Shown here piece by piece: positions 1-13,288 of a stretch of 64,000 nucleotides of DNA. The notes beneath the pieces are model-generated. The model was given only the letters and a program-made list of their open reading frames with translations, made no database searches and was not told the origin of the DNA. The DNA is from Brachynemurus nebulosus (lineage: Eukaryota; Arthropoda; Insecta; Neuroptera; Myrmeleontidae). Numbering within the stretch: position 1 is the first letter of the stretch; each line of letters starts with the position of its first letter. The DNA is taken from the NCBI GenBank assembly GCA_035578155.1, contig JAPWDM010000001.1, forward strand, positions 76,248,972 to 76,312,971, in the 5' to 3' direction. Both the position numbers and the translations under genes were made by a program.

Positions 1-2296
1 TATGTACGGAGTTAGCTCCGCGCCAGCTATATGGCAAAAATACATTGAAAGCGTTATTAAAGATGTACCTTACACATGCGTCGTACATGACGACATCATC
101 GTTACTGGTCGCAATGAGAGCGAACATTTAGAAAATTTAAAAACCCTTTTTACGCGATTGTTACAAAATGGCATAAAGTTAAATGCAGATAAATGTAAAT
201 ATATGAAAGATCAGGTAAAATACTTAGGGTTTGTCATTAACAACGAAGATATCAAGAAAACCACAAAAATGATAGACGCAATTTTAAAATGTAGACGCCC
301 GTCTAATGTACACGATGTCAAGGCATTCATGGGAATGGTGACATTCTATTCTAGATTTTGTCCGCATCTAGCCACCTTGGCAAGCCCCTTATATGATCTT
401 ACAAAATCACATACCAAATTTCATTGGTCAAAATTACAGGAAGACAGTTTCCAAAAAATCAAACAAGAACTTACCTCAGATAGGTTATTAGTTCATTACA
501 ACCCTAACTTACCTGTAATACTTTCCGTAGACGCATCCCCAGTCGGATTGGAAGTTGTATTGTCTTATTTGGTCGAAGGTCAGGGAAAGACCGATTATGT
601 TCGTCTCCCGCACGTTACAAAACAGTGAGAAAAATTACTCACAGTTAGATAAGGAGGCCCCCGCAATATATTGGGGAGTCTCAAAATTTTACAACTATTT
701 ATATGGGAGAACCTTTACTTTATATACTGACCATCAGCCTTTAGTACTAAGCTACCGGTTTTACGAGCAACTAGGCTTCTACGATACGCCTTATTTTTAC
801 AAGAATTCAATTTCAACATTAAGTACCGTAATCCAGAAGCCCATGGTAATGCGGATTATTTGTCGCGATTACCTTTAAATTCGAACGACTTAAGTAGCGA
901 AAGTCAAGTGGATGAAGCCACTGTGTTTCATCTTGAACAAATCAATAAATTACCTATTACGTTTAAAGAATTGCAAAAGGCTACTCAATCCGATCCAAAA
1001 TTAGGAGAGTTACATGAAAAATTACGATTAGTCATTCTATAGGATCTAATTCCTACAATTACTCTCTCCAAAATAATTGTATCTTTAAGGAAATGCGGGT
1101 ATAGATACCTGAAAAATACCAAAGGCAGGTTTTAAATGAACTACATTATGGGCATATAGGGATGGTAAAAATGAAGGCTTTGGCTCGCTCACAAGTTTAT
1201 TGGCCCAATATCGATAAAGATATTGAAACGATATGTAAGAATTGTGAAAACTGCTTACTAATCTCAAAGGAACCAGATAAGGCTAAAACACACTTCTTGG
1301 AGTACCCAACAAGTCCATGGGAGAGGATACACCTAGATTTTTGTGGGCCATTTATGGGACACTTATTTTTGCTGGTGGTTGATTCTCACTCAAAGTCGCT
1401 AGAGGTTTCTATTGTTCCAAACACCAGCACTAATACAGTAATCAGCACCCTAAAATCACTATTTACAAGATACGGGTTCCCACAAACTTTAGTTTCCGAC
1501 AACGCTACTGCTTTTACAAGTTTCGAATTCCAAAAATTTTTAAAACTATACAATATCAGGCATATTACATGCGCACCATTTCATCCGGCTTCGAATGGAC
1601 AGGCCAAGAGATATGTCTATACACTAAAACAGGCTCTCAAAGCATTACAAAATTACAACGGAAACATCTAACAAAGGCTCAATCACCTATAGACGGGCAC
1701 CAAATATTACAATACGAGAAAGTCCTGCAAAACTATTTTTAGGACGAGAAATACGTTCAAAATTAAATATACTAAGGCTGGATCCAGTTAAGGAAACAAC
1801 TGAAAGATTACAGAAGGCCAACCTTTGCTTCTTCGACACAAGCTTTAATCCGGGAGAAGTTGTCGCCGCAAGAGTTTGCAACACACCTAATCGGAAATGG
1901 GCTTTTGGTACGATAATTAGCAAAGATGGCGCTCTTAATTATACCGTGGCAATCAACGGAAATTTATGCCGACGCCACGTTAACCAATTAAAATCAGTAG
2001 GTACAGTCACCCCAACTTGTGAACCAACGATTATACATACAAAACCCTACACCACGGCTACGTGTTCCAGAACCAATGGGGAAGGAATTGATACTATCGG
2101 AACCCAAATCTCAACTTCACCACCACGTACCACTACAGTCGAAGAAACTCCGACGGCAAACGAAGTAGATAGTATGCCTACAACGCCACCTACAAATTCC
2201 CGAATCGTACCCAAACAGGCTCCACGGGAAAATACTGACGTTCCGATTCGCCGTTCGGTTAGAACTAAGAGAGCACCGGATCGCCTCAACTTGTAA
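1..2296 (+). pseudogene. Decayed Ty3/gypsy pol (K02A2.6-like): RT, RNase H, integrase
   Basis: This is the 3' part of a Ty3/gypsy polyprotein, cut by the left window edge and broken into several frames. Positions 2-628 hold the reverse transcriptase palm (HDD at about 86-94, so the Asp pair survives but the usual aromatic residue is lost), the thumb, and the start of RNase H (SVDASP). The frame shifts near 600 and RNase H continues to about 770 (TDHQPL). It shifts again to 860-1042. Integrase follows at about 1130-1671 with HHCC-type residues and catalytic Asp in DFCGP and SDNATAF. The expected catalytic Glu of the NGQAER motif is Lys (NGQAKR). One more shift leads to the C-terminal tail (1690-2296). 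At least four frameshifts and the Glu-to-Lys change mean it is dead. Clade assignment is from remembered family motifs. Confidence 0.88.
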
Positions 2297-2309
2297 AACC
2301 TAAGGGGCG

Positions 2310-2567
2310 TGATACGTTATATATATTCATAAAGGATAATTCGTTACATAAATCTAATATAAATGGAATACGACCCACGGATATACACATATACACACCA
2401 TACACGCCATACACACACAAAAACAGAATCTATGGGAACGCGCTTTCGTACGGACGCAATACATAATTTATTACATCTTATTAAGTTTAATTTTTGTATG
2501 TTTTTTTAATAAAATGCAGTTATTAAATAAATGTGTATTATTATTCTAAAGTTATAAAGATATAACA
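2310..2567 (+). repeat. 3' LTR of the decayed Ty3/gypsy element
   Basis: It lies directly after the pol stop. A purine-rich AAGGGGCG tract (2302-2309) precedes a TG start, and the likely end is CA at 2567, giving about 258 bp. An AATAAA signal occurs near 2508. No 5' partner is in the window, so the borders are inferred from TG...CA and the polypurine tract. Confidence 0.6.
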
Positions 2568-2594
2568 CTGACCAATTGAATCTTTAACAAGCCA

Positions 2595-3090
2595 AGTATA
2601 CTGGTATCCCTGCCGGATGTATACATACGATTTATATGTTAATTTTTAACACTGGATTCCCATAAGGAAAAAGTTGTTACAAGAGTGCTTTGGATAAACA
2701 TATTCCTGTTTTTGGTAATTTTCTTTTATAAAATAATTTTTTTCCACCAAATTATCTGCACTATTTCTTCAACAGAATATTTTTTTGGTATTTTTATTAT
2801 TTTAATATTTATTTTCAAGAAAATAAAAAAATGCCTTTTTGAATTTGTAGCAGATGACAGAAATATTTATTATGTAAAAATGTGAATTGCTTGAAAATTG
2901 CGACATTCATTTCTTTATTTTACTGTATTATTATTGTTAAAGCTATAGTAACAGTAGTTATAATATTAAATTAGTATTACTAATTTGTTCAAAGCACTCT
3001 TGTGACATAACTTTTACCTTATGGGAATCCAATGTTAAAAATTAACATGTAAATCGTATGTATACATCCAAACGGGACACCTAGTATATT
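2595..3090. mobile_element. MITE with ~95-bp terminal inverted repeats
   Basis: The first about 95 bp (from GTATACTGG) reappear inverted at the end (CTAGTATA), at about 85% identity by eye, including the shared inner stretch CAAAGCACTCTTG. The interior is AT-rich with no credible gene; a 66-codon frame at 2685 is low-complexity. It is a classic non-autonomous foldback element that starts about 30 bp after the LTR. Confidence 0.75.
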
Positions 3091-3346
3091 GAACTGCTCA
3101 TTTCAAAATATTCTACTGTCCGTTTCTATTTTTTTACTACTCACATTTTACCGCCAAATCTGTTATTAAACTTACCGTTTATATTTTCTTACTGGCCAAA
3201 ACTGTAATTTTCTACTGACCATTTGAATCATAGCCATAAAATAATATTTAATCACCGGAACATGTTTTTATAAGAAATAAAAATAAATAAAATAACTAAA
3301 ACAGGTATAAAAGTTAAAAAAAAATTGACGGCCATGATTTAGATAT

Positions 3347-3831
3347 GAGAGTTTTTGCAAAATACCATAAGCTGTACGGTAACGCTATTTTGACAGTTTG
3401 AGTAATTGCGTATGCTCCACAATAACGTTAACGTTAACATAAATACGGTAATCTAGTTTTTTTACGCTATTTCCTTTCGAATACCGTAACTAACCACGTG
3501 TGAAATCTAACCCGTAATTTTGAATAATTTTGTAAATTTATAAATTTATATTAATATGCCCAATGCTCCTAATTCTAGTGGCTCTTTCATGTTTTTAAAA
3601 GCAATAATTTTCAAAAATTCAAGTGTATTACCTTGAAAAAATTCATACAATTTACTTAAAAATCAAAGAAAGTAAGGCTATTATACTGAACTGTCAAAAT
3701 AACGTACAATAATTTACGGTAATGTTGCAAATACTCTAAAACTATATTTTACGGTAAATATGAATACTGTAATGGTCACGTGACAAATAGCGTTACCGTA
3801 TATTAACTTACGGTATTTTGCAAAAACTCTC
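3347..3831. mobile_element. MITE, ~485 bp, inverted-repeat ends GAGAGTTTTTGC
   Basis: Left end GAGAGTTTTTGCAAAATACC is mirrored at the right end as GGTATTTTGCAAAAACTCTC. Homology continues inward through the shared TACGGTAACGCTATTT block (arms about 60 bp). The centre is AT-rich and has no gene. Confidence 0.7.
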
Positions 3832-6551
3832 TATTAAATACTTAGTACTGTTTGTCTGTTAATCATGATCCCTAATAAAAGGTCGAAAGGTAGAGGGGAA
3901 AAACTAACGCTAGAGATGAGCATTTAAAAACTTAAATCTATTATAAATACCCTCGATTAACACATATTTTAGCAAAAGAATTTATTTTTTGTTAATAACG
4001 GAAAATATTAAAAACGTACTTTACATAATAAAAATCATATGTGAATTTGTAAAAATAAAAGTCTGAAAATTTTAAAATTAAAAAAAAAATTGTGTTTTTT
4101 ATACTATAAATTAATACCGATTTTAATTACCGGTCAAACGGGGTGTATAGGAATTTGGGTACGAACAGGAACAAAACAAATAATTTCTAGTTTTTAGTTT
4201 TTACCTTAAAGACGGGTGTATTTGATTCCTACATGATTTAAAATTAATAAATAATATAAAATAAATTTAATTAATGTTAAAACTAATAAAATTATTAGAA
4301 AATTAAATGTCAAAAACCAGTAGTAAAATGGCACAAAAGTTAAGTTACCAAAAGTTGCTTTGTAATTTGCTTAAACTGTGTTTATGTTCAAAATAGTGGT
4401 AAATTTAAAAAACTGGATCCTTTATTTATTCAAAATATGTAAAATTATGCCAATTGTTTACATGTTTTGTATATTTGTCCAAATTACTAATTGGGGTGAA
4501 TAGGACCGGAATTAGGGGGTCACTGGGAACGAAAACAAGGGCAATCGGAACGCATGCGGCATGAATAGGAACGCGTATCAGATCAATAGGAACGCTAGAG
4601 TCAGAATGGGAACTTCTCTGGAATGACGTACCAGGGCTAACCAAATTCTTAAGAACATTTAGCTCATTATAATTCAAAATTAATATGTATATGATACTTA
4701 TATTTTGGTTTAATTGAAAAAATGTGTTAAATACGGAATGTAAATAAGTTAATATTTATTTTAATGCACTTGATATTTTGTTTAAGATATCTAATATCGC
4801 ATAAGTTTAAGAGTATTCTAGAAGGCTTCATAAAAATAAAATATGTAGAAATAAATTTATTACAAACTTGGAATAAAAGTCAGATATGTACATAAGATAC
4901 ATTAGTATTATACATAACATACATGAGATAGGTTAGTACGAACTAAGTGCGTTAAATATATTGTAATGTAAGCGTGACACATACGTACAAATGGTTTTTT
5001 ATTTGTGGAACGATTGTATCGAACTCGAACGATTGTGCTGAATTCAATCTGAAAAAAGTTCGAGTGAAATAGTAACCTGGTATATATAGCTATCTTTGTT
5101 TGAAAGCTGGCTGTTGGAAAATGAACAAGGATGTAATCGAATTTTCAGATTGAATTCGAACTACAATTCGCATTGCAGAAGTTTGCAAACTTCGTCTGAA
5201 AAACGTCTTTATTCAACCAATATATTAAATTGTGACATTTTGACAATAATAATCATACTATCATAGGAACAGATAAGTTCCTATGATTCCCGAAGTATAA
5301 AACTAAAAAATGGCGCAGTGGGGAATGTACTCTACAGCGGCTTAGAGCCTTGGGGGTTAAGGTCTTGGTAGTTGGTACAAATATCTACATAGAGGTCTTA
5401 CGGTGCGAAAACTAGCCATGATATTGTAATATAAAGATTTATTTTAGAGTCAAGCACTATAAATAATTGATTTTGTACAAAATTTGGGAATATCTAATTT
5501 AAAAATAATTTAACCTATAATTCAATTTAAATAATTTTACATCAGTGAAATCGCAGGTCTCAGTTAGTATTTTATAAAAAAGAGGCAATTTTTTTGACGG
5601 GTTAAAAATATAAGAGTTATCTGATCTTAATGGTTTTTATTCTTAAATTTTCCATTACTTTTTGTTAATTTTTTTTTTCAAGTTATGTAAAAAAAGTTGG
5701 TAACAAAAGTTATAGAAAATAAAATTATCTACAGGAAAAAAGTCCTTACAAAATTTTTGTCAGAATGACGGTTTTGAAGGTATCCAAAGAAAAGAATTCA
5801 ACCCGAAATTCGAAAACTCAGTTTTACGTTTGTCACAAACCCTCCTTATGACATTAAGTTCGGTCCAACTACGCTTTTACTGGACTAACATGGACCACAC
5901 ACTTATAGTTCAACATAGAGAACTATATGTGTATACCTTGTTGGTTTACGCGAGCACGTTTACGGAATTGTTGACGTGATACAGTGTTATGTCAACAGGT
6001 TAACACGTTCGCTACCACACGGCTCATATTTGAGCCATTAGTTTTTTCTAGCAGACCAACGACTGATATTGGGGACGATGACATAGACATAGTCATTGTA
6101 TAATTTCTCATCGAAGTTTATAGCAATTCCATTAATATTAAACAGTGGTCTATTGGAAGCTAAAACTCACATTTGTGACGCGTGGTCTTAATGTTCTGAC
6201 TTGTTGTTTATAGGTGTTTCATAGTGCTAGCGAACGTGCTAAGAACATTGCCGGCTTCTGGGAAAATTTACTGCGTAGATACGCGGGCTGTAAGATGTTA
6301 AACGTTTATTTATGTTCACTGAATATAACTTTTCAATCAATATGTAGTTTTGAATATGGTGAAATTTTTTTTTTTTAATTTTGTCTTTTCACTTAAAATT
6401 TTTGTGAAATGAACACTTCAAATTTTTCACCATATTCATTATGGATTTTCACAAAGTAAAATTATCTACAATTAATTATGTCAATATGTAGTTTTACTCA
6501 TGCTTCACAATCACTCTACATTACACATAAGTGCTTTAAAATAATTTCCAG
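3832..6551. other. AT-rich spacer, no gene seen
   Basis: No coding region is supported here. It holds a short degenerate cluster of AATAGGAACGC-like words (about 4490-4620), an imperfect inverted repeat around 5015-5170 (GAATTCAATCTGAAA and its mirror), and a possible MITE at 6000-6243. A small inverted pair around ATATGGTGAAATTT lies at about 6354-6437. The 5' exon of the TRPA gene should lie here or beyond the left edge, but I could not find it. Confidence 0.55.
6000..6243. mobile_element. Possible short MITE with TTAACACGTTCGCTA ends
   Basis: The left end TTAACACGTTCGCTA is mirrored at the right end (TAGCGAACGTGCTAA), with no gene between. A TTAA-like border would suit a piggyBac-type MITE, but the right border reads CTAA and the matching arms are only about 15 bp. 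Confidence 0.4.
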
Positions 6552-9500
6552 ATTCAACCACGCCCAGTTGCAGACATATGGAATTCAACGGAAATATGGC
6601 AAGGATTAGAAGCTTTGCCTAATGCTCAAGAAATAACTGATTGTATAAAAAATGGAGATGAACAGAGATTCATTCAAAATAAAAATGTAGTAACAACTGG
6701 TCTTTTAATTAGCGCTTGGTTAGCAAATTTTAAATTCTTAAAATTGGCTGTAGAATGTGGTGCTATAATCGATGCAAAAGATGCTGCTGGAAGGTAAATA
6801 GCATACTTCAGAAATTAATAAGCTCGATTTTATAAATAATAGTTACAGAGTGAGAATCTCGCTACGAAAATAGTGGGTAGACCTTACCCATGTATTTAAC
6901 GCTTTAAATGATTAAGACGAGTTAACTCGTCCTGCAATATGGCGGCTCAAAATGCTGTGATATGTATATATTAACTGTTACAGGTGCTGCCATCTGTGAC
7001 AGATTTTCCGAAACACGGTATAATTCTAAATGTTCAATTTTATCAACATAGTTTAGTATAATTTATATTTTGTAAATTCCTAGAGTTCACTTTTTTAATG
7101 TTGGGATCTTTGATTTTTTTCTTTTTCTTTTTTTGTAACCTTATCTATTGTACTTATCACTGGCAGTAAAAAGTCCGGCATTTTGAGACAAAAAAATTTC
7201 TATATGGTTTGTTTAAAAGAGTTAATATTTGCTAATAAATTTGAGTCAAAAATGTTTTCTAATTTGATACTAAATATGGGTCAAAAAGGGGACCTTAAAT
7301 TTTTTTTAATCCGGCTGTAACGATCTCATGTTATTAAGATAAATTTTCTGTTAAAACATCTGGGATGCACGTTTACTACATAAACATGTTTACAAAATTT
7401 TAGTCAATAAAACCATTTTTTACTTTTGAAACTAAGAAGGTATTTATGCATAATTTAGTCAGAGCCGTACTTAAAAAAAATTAGAAACATCGTAGAGCCA
7501 GTTAATTTGCGGTTTTCTCAAATTGTTAATTCCGAAAAAACTGCGCTATGAGTCACTCCTCAAAAGGACGAGAGTTATTTACTTTCCACGCTGTGTAAAA
7601 TTATGAAAATTGAAATATCACTGTCAGATAGGGCGAACTGATAGCAGTATCAAACCGTTTAGGAGTATTTAATTTAAAATATTATATTTGCGACTAAAAA
7701 ACCCTACAATTTAAAAAAACTACATGGATGAAATCCATATCAAAATATAGGTCTCAACGTACACAATAAGTTTATACTGAGATGTCAGGCTTAATTAACG
7801 TGCAACTCTATGGTATTCTCGATTAATTATCTCGCGTGACTGTAGATGAATTAAGTCTGGCACCTCAGTATAAACTCAATTGTATACTTCGTAACCTACA
7901 TTTTGATATAAATTTCATCCATGTAATTTCTTGAGTTAAGTAAAAATTAAAAATCGTAATCAGAAATGACATCATATTCTGTGACGCAGGCAAAGTTAGC
8001 TCAAATAAATGGTGACTCCTTTTGAGTTTGTAGTAGTACTACTCACACACAAAAAGTCGTTCATGTATCTTATACATAGGATTTGTATACAGTGGGTTTT
8101 CAGAGTATTACATCGAAATTTACTTCAAGTTTATATAGGTTAAAGATTGTAAATATTACTTGAGTTAAACATAAATTAAGTGGTAAAATTTAATTTTTTA
8201 TTTTAGAACAGCCCTACATTTAGCATCTTATGTTGGCTCTACAGATTGTGTGAAAATTCTAATAGAAAATGGAGCCAATATACATGTTTGGGACATAATG
8301 CAAAGAATTACACCTTTACACTGTGCTGCTAGTTCCGGAAACGTTCAAACGGTTCGTCTATTGATACAAGCAGGAGCTGATGTAAATGCTGGACTTACTG
8401 GGAGAAGTCCTCTACATTATGCTGTTCAAAGAGAAGCAATTGATTGTGTTGAAGAACTTTTAAAATGCGGTGCTTGTCCAAACACTCCACAGGTATGTCA
8501 TGCTTCAATTAATTTTGAGATTATGAGAATAGGGTATTTGACAGTAGTTGCAAAAAGATGTATTTTAACTTTTAAGTAATTACTTTAGTGATAAAGTACT
8601 GAACATTGCTTTTTTAAAAATTATCACTTAAAATTATAAAAATTTTAATTAAATAAAATTAAAACATTTACGCTAATGATGACGTAATCAGAAACACTAG
8701 TTAATTATAAAAACCAGTATAATCATTATTTGAGATTATATATCAAAATTTGGTTAAGACATTAAATGCTGAATTTATCTTCTTTTTTCGTTATTAATCA
8801 TTCTGTTATAACAAAACAATCAAAAAATAACAGTAGTTATACAAAATCTAAAGTATAAATGTTACGAATGTTTTACGATATTACTAACGCCCATTAGAAC
8901 AAATTTTTTAAACAATTTTCTATTGTATTTCCATAACGATTTTGTTTTGCTCTAAGAAAGTTATACATATGACGTACCTACAGTATCACATAAACGACAA
9001 CAGTTACTATTAGGACTTTCTATCGAGGGCAGAACGCCTATATCTAAATATAACCTCTTTCAATTATTCTTGATTATTTCGAAAACTATAGGAGATAGGA
9101 AAAACACTTTATTAGACACAACACTTTATTTTTAATATGTTTTCAACGTGTGTGTCTAATTTCAGGGTCGGACGCACTAGAGGGGCTATTCGGCAGATTG
9201 AGAATGAAAAATAATTTCTTTTGTCATGTTGTATCCCTTGAATTTGTGTGGTAATAAAGTGCATTAGAACACAGTTTTGTATTTTTTTAAGATAGTCGCT
9301 CAATACGAACCCTATAAAAATAACATTGGGTCAGATTTTATCCTTGTTATTTTGGAATTGGAATTATTTTTCTACATTAAATAGTTACCAAGAAAAATTT
9401 TTTTTTTTAGTTATCTTCGTAACTACTCGGTTTTGATCGGGAATAATTTACATATCAATTACTTACAGTTTCACCATACCGTTAATATAGTTATTAAAAT

Positions 9501-11887
9501 AATCCGCTTCAGAGGCCGATTCACCTAATCTTATCCGGCTATACCCTTTAATCGAAATTGGTGAGGACCATATCTGAATCCCTCCTTGTAAAAATCTCTT
9601 GTTTAATTTTTGACAATACCTGCACGTGACGTAATAGGGAAGATAATCAAGGAAAGATCTGATGGCTCGGGTGTTTTAGAGCGAAATTTTAAACTAATAT
9701 ATAAAAAAAGTATTTTTTGCGAATTATCAATAAATTTTCCCCAAAAATAATTTTTTATGTTATGTTAGATGCATACCAGAATGCATACCGACAATTTAAA
9801 ACGAACTGTCGAATACCGTGTTATTATATCTATAACAAAATATGATGATTTTTTTTTTTTTAAAGGTATTTACTGAAACACCGCTACATGTTGCCGCTGC
9901 TTTGGGATCATATACATGCGTCCGCTTACTTTTAGAATATGGTGCAGAAGCACGTGTACAATATGGTAAAGAGAAAATTTCAGCGTTACATTTTGCCGCT
10001 CAAGATGGAAATGCGGAATGCGCACGTTTATTATTAGATGCCGGTGCCAATGTCAATAGTGTAAATAGTCGAAAACAAACACCGTTACATTTAGCAGCTT
10101 TGTCACAATCAACCGAAACATTAGAGTTGTTTTTAAAACGTGGAGCTAACCCTAATATGGCGGATATTAATGGCAGAACGCCGTTACATAGCGCTATAGT
10201 TAAAGCATCTCGTTGCTGTGAATGTGTACAATATTTGTTAAATGCGGGAGCAAATGTGAACCAAGCTGATAATTTTGGATATACACCGTTACATATTGCA
10301 GCACTAAATGAATTCTCCAACTGCGTTTTGTTACTACTAAATCACAATGGTGATGTCACGGCACGAACAAATGGTGGTATTTCTGCTCTTTCATTTATTG
10401 TCCGTCGAACACCAGATGTAATACCACATTATATAGGAAAATTTGATCAAGCGATAAAGATTAACGACCATGATATAGGCGACGTAGACTGTGAATTAAA
10501 ATTGGATTTTCGAATTTTAGTACCGACATTAAATAAAGGTGAAACGGCTTTATTATTAACGTTCATTGAAGTTGGCCAACGACAAGTACTAAAACATCCG
10601 TTATGCGAAACATTTTTATATTTCAAATGGAAACGAATAAGGAAATTTTTTTTATTTAGTTTATTTTATCATTTCGTTTTTGTAATTTTGTTTAGTGGGT
10701 TTATAATAGGAGTATTTTTACGGAACTGTCCAAGGAAATCCATACTGATGCAGAGTAACTGTACAGTTCCCTATTACGTTGATATTATAACAGTATTTTT
10801 ATTTCCATTGTCTATTTTATTGTTGGCGAAAGAATTATTTCAAATTGCACATGGATTACATAATTATATACGCCACTGGGAGAACTGGTTACAATGGATT
10901 ATTATAGTTAGTGTGCCATTATGCACATTTCGAACAGGAGAGGATAACAAAGATATCAGTTTAGAAGTCGGTAACTGGCAACATCATATTGCAGCCATTG
11001 CTATCTTTTTCACGTGGCTGGAACTAATGATAATTGTCGGACGTTTTCCAATGTTTGGATTATATGTGCAAATGTTTCAATCAGTAGCAATCAATTTTTC
11101 AAAATTCTTAATTACATACTGTTGTTTGTTCATTGCGTTCGGATTATGTTTTGGTGTATTATTTACAAATTATCCTCCATTCCAAAACTTGATTTGGGCC
11201 TTACTTAAAACAATAATAATGATGTCGGGAGAATTAGAATTTGAAGATATATTTTATTCAGATGACGCAGATAAAAAAATTTTATATCCTATAACTGCGC
11301 ATATATTATTTTTAGCCTTTGTATTGTTGGTGACCATAATATTAACTAATTTATTAGTGGGATTAGCTGTTAGTGACATTCAAGGATTACAACAAAGTGC
11401 CGGATTAGATAGGCTTGTGCGACAAGCTGAATTAGTTGCACATTTAGAAAGTATGTTGTTCTCAAGGTTACTTTGCTGGGTTCCAAAAAAAATTTTGTAC
11501 CTCTGTCACCAAAGTGCTTTACTACTGTCATCTCAACAACGATGGGCGTTATATATTAGGCCGAATGATCCCAGGGAAAAACGAATTCCACAAGAATTGA
11601 TTAAAAATATTTATAACCTAGTGGTTGAGCGGAAAGAAAGAGCAAGAAGCAAAAAAATGAAACGGTGCCTGTCCACTGAAGTTAAAACAAATTATAAAAG
11701 ATCTAGAAATAGTAAATTTTATACTGAACATTCAAATTCAGAAAAAGTCAATTACAAAAATATTATAAATGAGATTAAAAACTTTCAAAATGATTTAGAA
11801 AAAAAAATTAACATCCTTAATATGAAAATAGATGATCTGATAAAATATAATCAAAATACTAATGGTAAGAATACACTTAACAAATAA
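6552..11887 (+). CDS. TRPA-subfamily ion channel, pyrexia/TRPA5-like (5' exon missing)
   Basis: Three exons are visible: 6552-6793, 8207-8492 and 9866-11887, with GT-AG introns and compatible phases, giving 849 residues. Exons 1-2 and the start of exon 3 encode about nine ankyrin repeats (TALHLA, TPLHCA, SPLHYA, TPLHVA, SALHFA, TPLHLA, TPLHSA, TPLHIA). Six membrane segments follow: about 10650-10720, 10775-10845, 10885-10930, 10980-11075, 11077-11165 and 11285-11370. The pore loop (about 11170-11240) contains MMSGELEFED. The block KHPLCETFLYFKWKRIRKFF and the post-S6 LVGLAVSDIQGL stretch are typical of pyrexia-type channels. The C-tail is basic and ends in a short coiled coil. Family role: plasma-membrane cation channel in thermal or noxious sensing. 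The reading is intact. The first visible exon starts in phase 0 without an ATG, so an upstream exon is missing. Pyrexia versus TRPA5 cannot be settled by eye. Confidence 0.9.
7718..7936. mobile_element. Foldback MITE in TRPA intron 1
   Basis: Arms of about 85 bp mirror each other: TACATGGATGAAATCCATAT on the left and its near-complement ending CATCCATGTA on the right, with the shared block TTTATACTGAG. It lies inside the 1.4-kb intron 6794-8206 and carries no gene. Confidence 0.7.
8493..9865 (+). other. TRPA intron 2
   Basis: The intron runs from GTATGTC at 8493 to a pyrimidine-rich tract and AAAG at 9865. The interior is AT-rich and shows no coding sequence or clearly bounded repeat. Confidence 0.7.
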
Positions 11888-13050
11888 AACCAATATTATT
11901 CATCCATTTTATAAAATCAAATTTTTGGCAGAGGAATAAACAGAATGTCAGCTATCCCACGTAAAGTTTTAATTTAAAAACTACAAATAATAATAATAAT
12001 AATAATGACGTAAAACATTCGTTTTTCAGGGAATTCGTTTTACGAAAACTACACTACATTACAATAACATTAAAAAAAAATAATCTAGACCAACCAATCA
12101 ATGGCAAGAAAGAATTACTTAATACTATTGATGATAAGATACAACAGCAACGAAGTTTGGAAAAGCTAGAAGTCGTGTCAGCGGAGTGTCCAAAATTTGT
12201 TCTACCTTTATTTCATCTCAGTATATTCAGCTGTGATTTAAAAATTATACAGGTTAAATTAATTAAAATTGGCTTGACGTTATTAAACATATGCAACAAA
12301 TTAACATATGAAGCAAAATTAGACGTATAAAATTTTTTGTACACTTTTATTTTTGTTATCTTTATATTAGAGTAACTTTAAAATGTACGTCTATGCCATA
12401 GAAATACTATGCCATACTCATCTCTTCTACACCTATTTCTTGCAAACTCTGGTGAGGCGAACTGTCAAACTTATTACCAAATTTACCAATAATCAAATAA
12501 TAAATTACAATGCTCTGTCTTTTTTTGTTAAAAATAAATACAGACTGAAAAGTGAAGTACTTAAGTTTCAAAATTGTTATAAATAAACTAAAAAATTTAT
12601 TTTATTATCGTTAATTTATTCAATAACCTTTTCCTTTTTTATTTGTAAGTAATTGGAGACATTGGATATTATGCCTACCTTGTTACGACATCCTTCCAAC
12701 TGTTTTATTTTGTTTATTACTCATTTTTATTTCATCTTGTTTCCATGTTCTTACTTTGATAAAATGTTAGATGTTTTTTAGTCTGCTTACTCGAGTTTTT
12801 TTAATTTTATTAGATTAATATTTTTTCCATCAACTATTTTGCAATATTTTTTAATGCATCGTATGGGGTGAATTATGTACATGTATAACTTCCAACTCAA
12901 AACCACCAAAAAACCACATACGAGGTTAAGGCAGAAAGGTAGCGATATACGACATTATTGCGACTAACAGTCACCGCAGTTTTATTTTTTGACTCTATAT
13001 AAGTATATACATCCTATGACACTCTGGAGTTGAAGACAAATCTAATAACA
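11888..13050. other. Spacer, no gene seen
   Basis: AT-rich sequence downstream of the TRPA stop with a short (AAT)n tract near 11990. One 67-codon frame at 12383 has no recognisable motif. Nothing else is supported. Confidence 0.5.
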
Positions 13051-13288
13051 TAGGGGTGGCTAACGCGCGGCCCGCGAGCCGCATGTGGCCCGCCTAGAAT
13101 TTTTTTTGGCCCGCGAGATTCATGGCACTTATACAAAATATATTTATTTTATAATGACCAAGGTATTGAAAATCAATGTATTAAAAAAATTACATAATAT
13201 ATGGGAACGCAAAATTTTTAATGTGACCTGCGGAGTTATGCTGCGCTTCCAAAGTGGCCTGCAAGATCATTTGGGTTGGCCACCCCTG
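13051..13288. mobile_element. hAT-type MITE with perfect 8-bp duplication
   Basis: Ends TAGGGGTGGCTAACGCG and GGTTGGCCACCCCTG match the hAT consensus CAGGGGTGGCCAA. The 8-bp duplication TAATAACA flanks it exactly (13043-13050 and 13289-13296). The 238-bp interior is non-coding and rich in GGCCCGC words. Confidence 0.9.

Noticed and set aside
4426..4677. 83-codon minus-strand frame
   Set aside because: Composed of degenerate GGAACG/GTTCC words; no family resemblance.
12383..12586. 67-codon frame downstream of TRPA as an extra exon
   Set aside because: TRPA ends with a proper stop at 11887; this frame shows no splice signals or homology.
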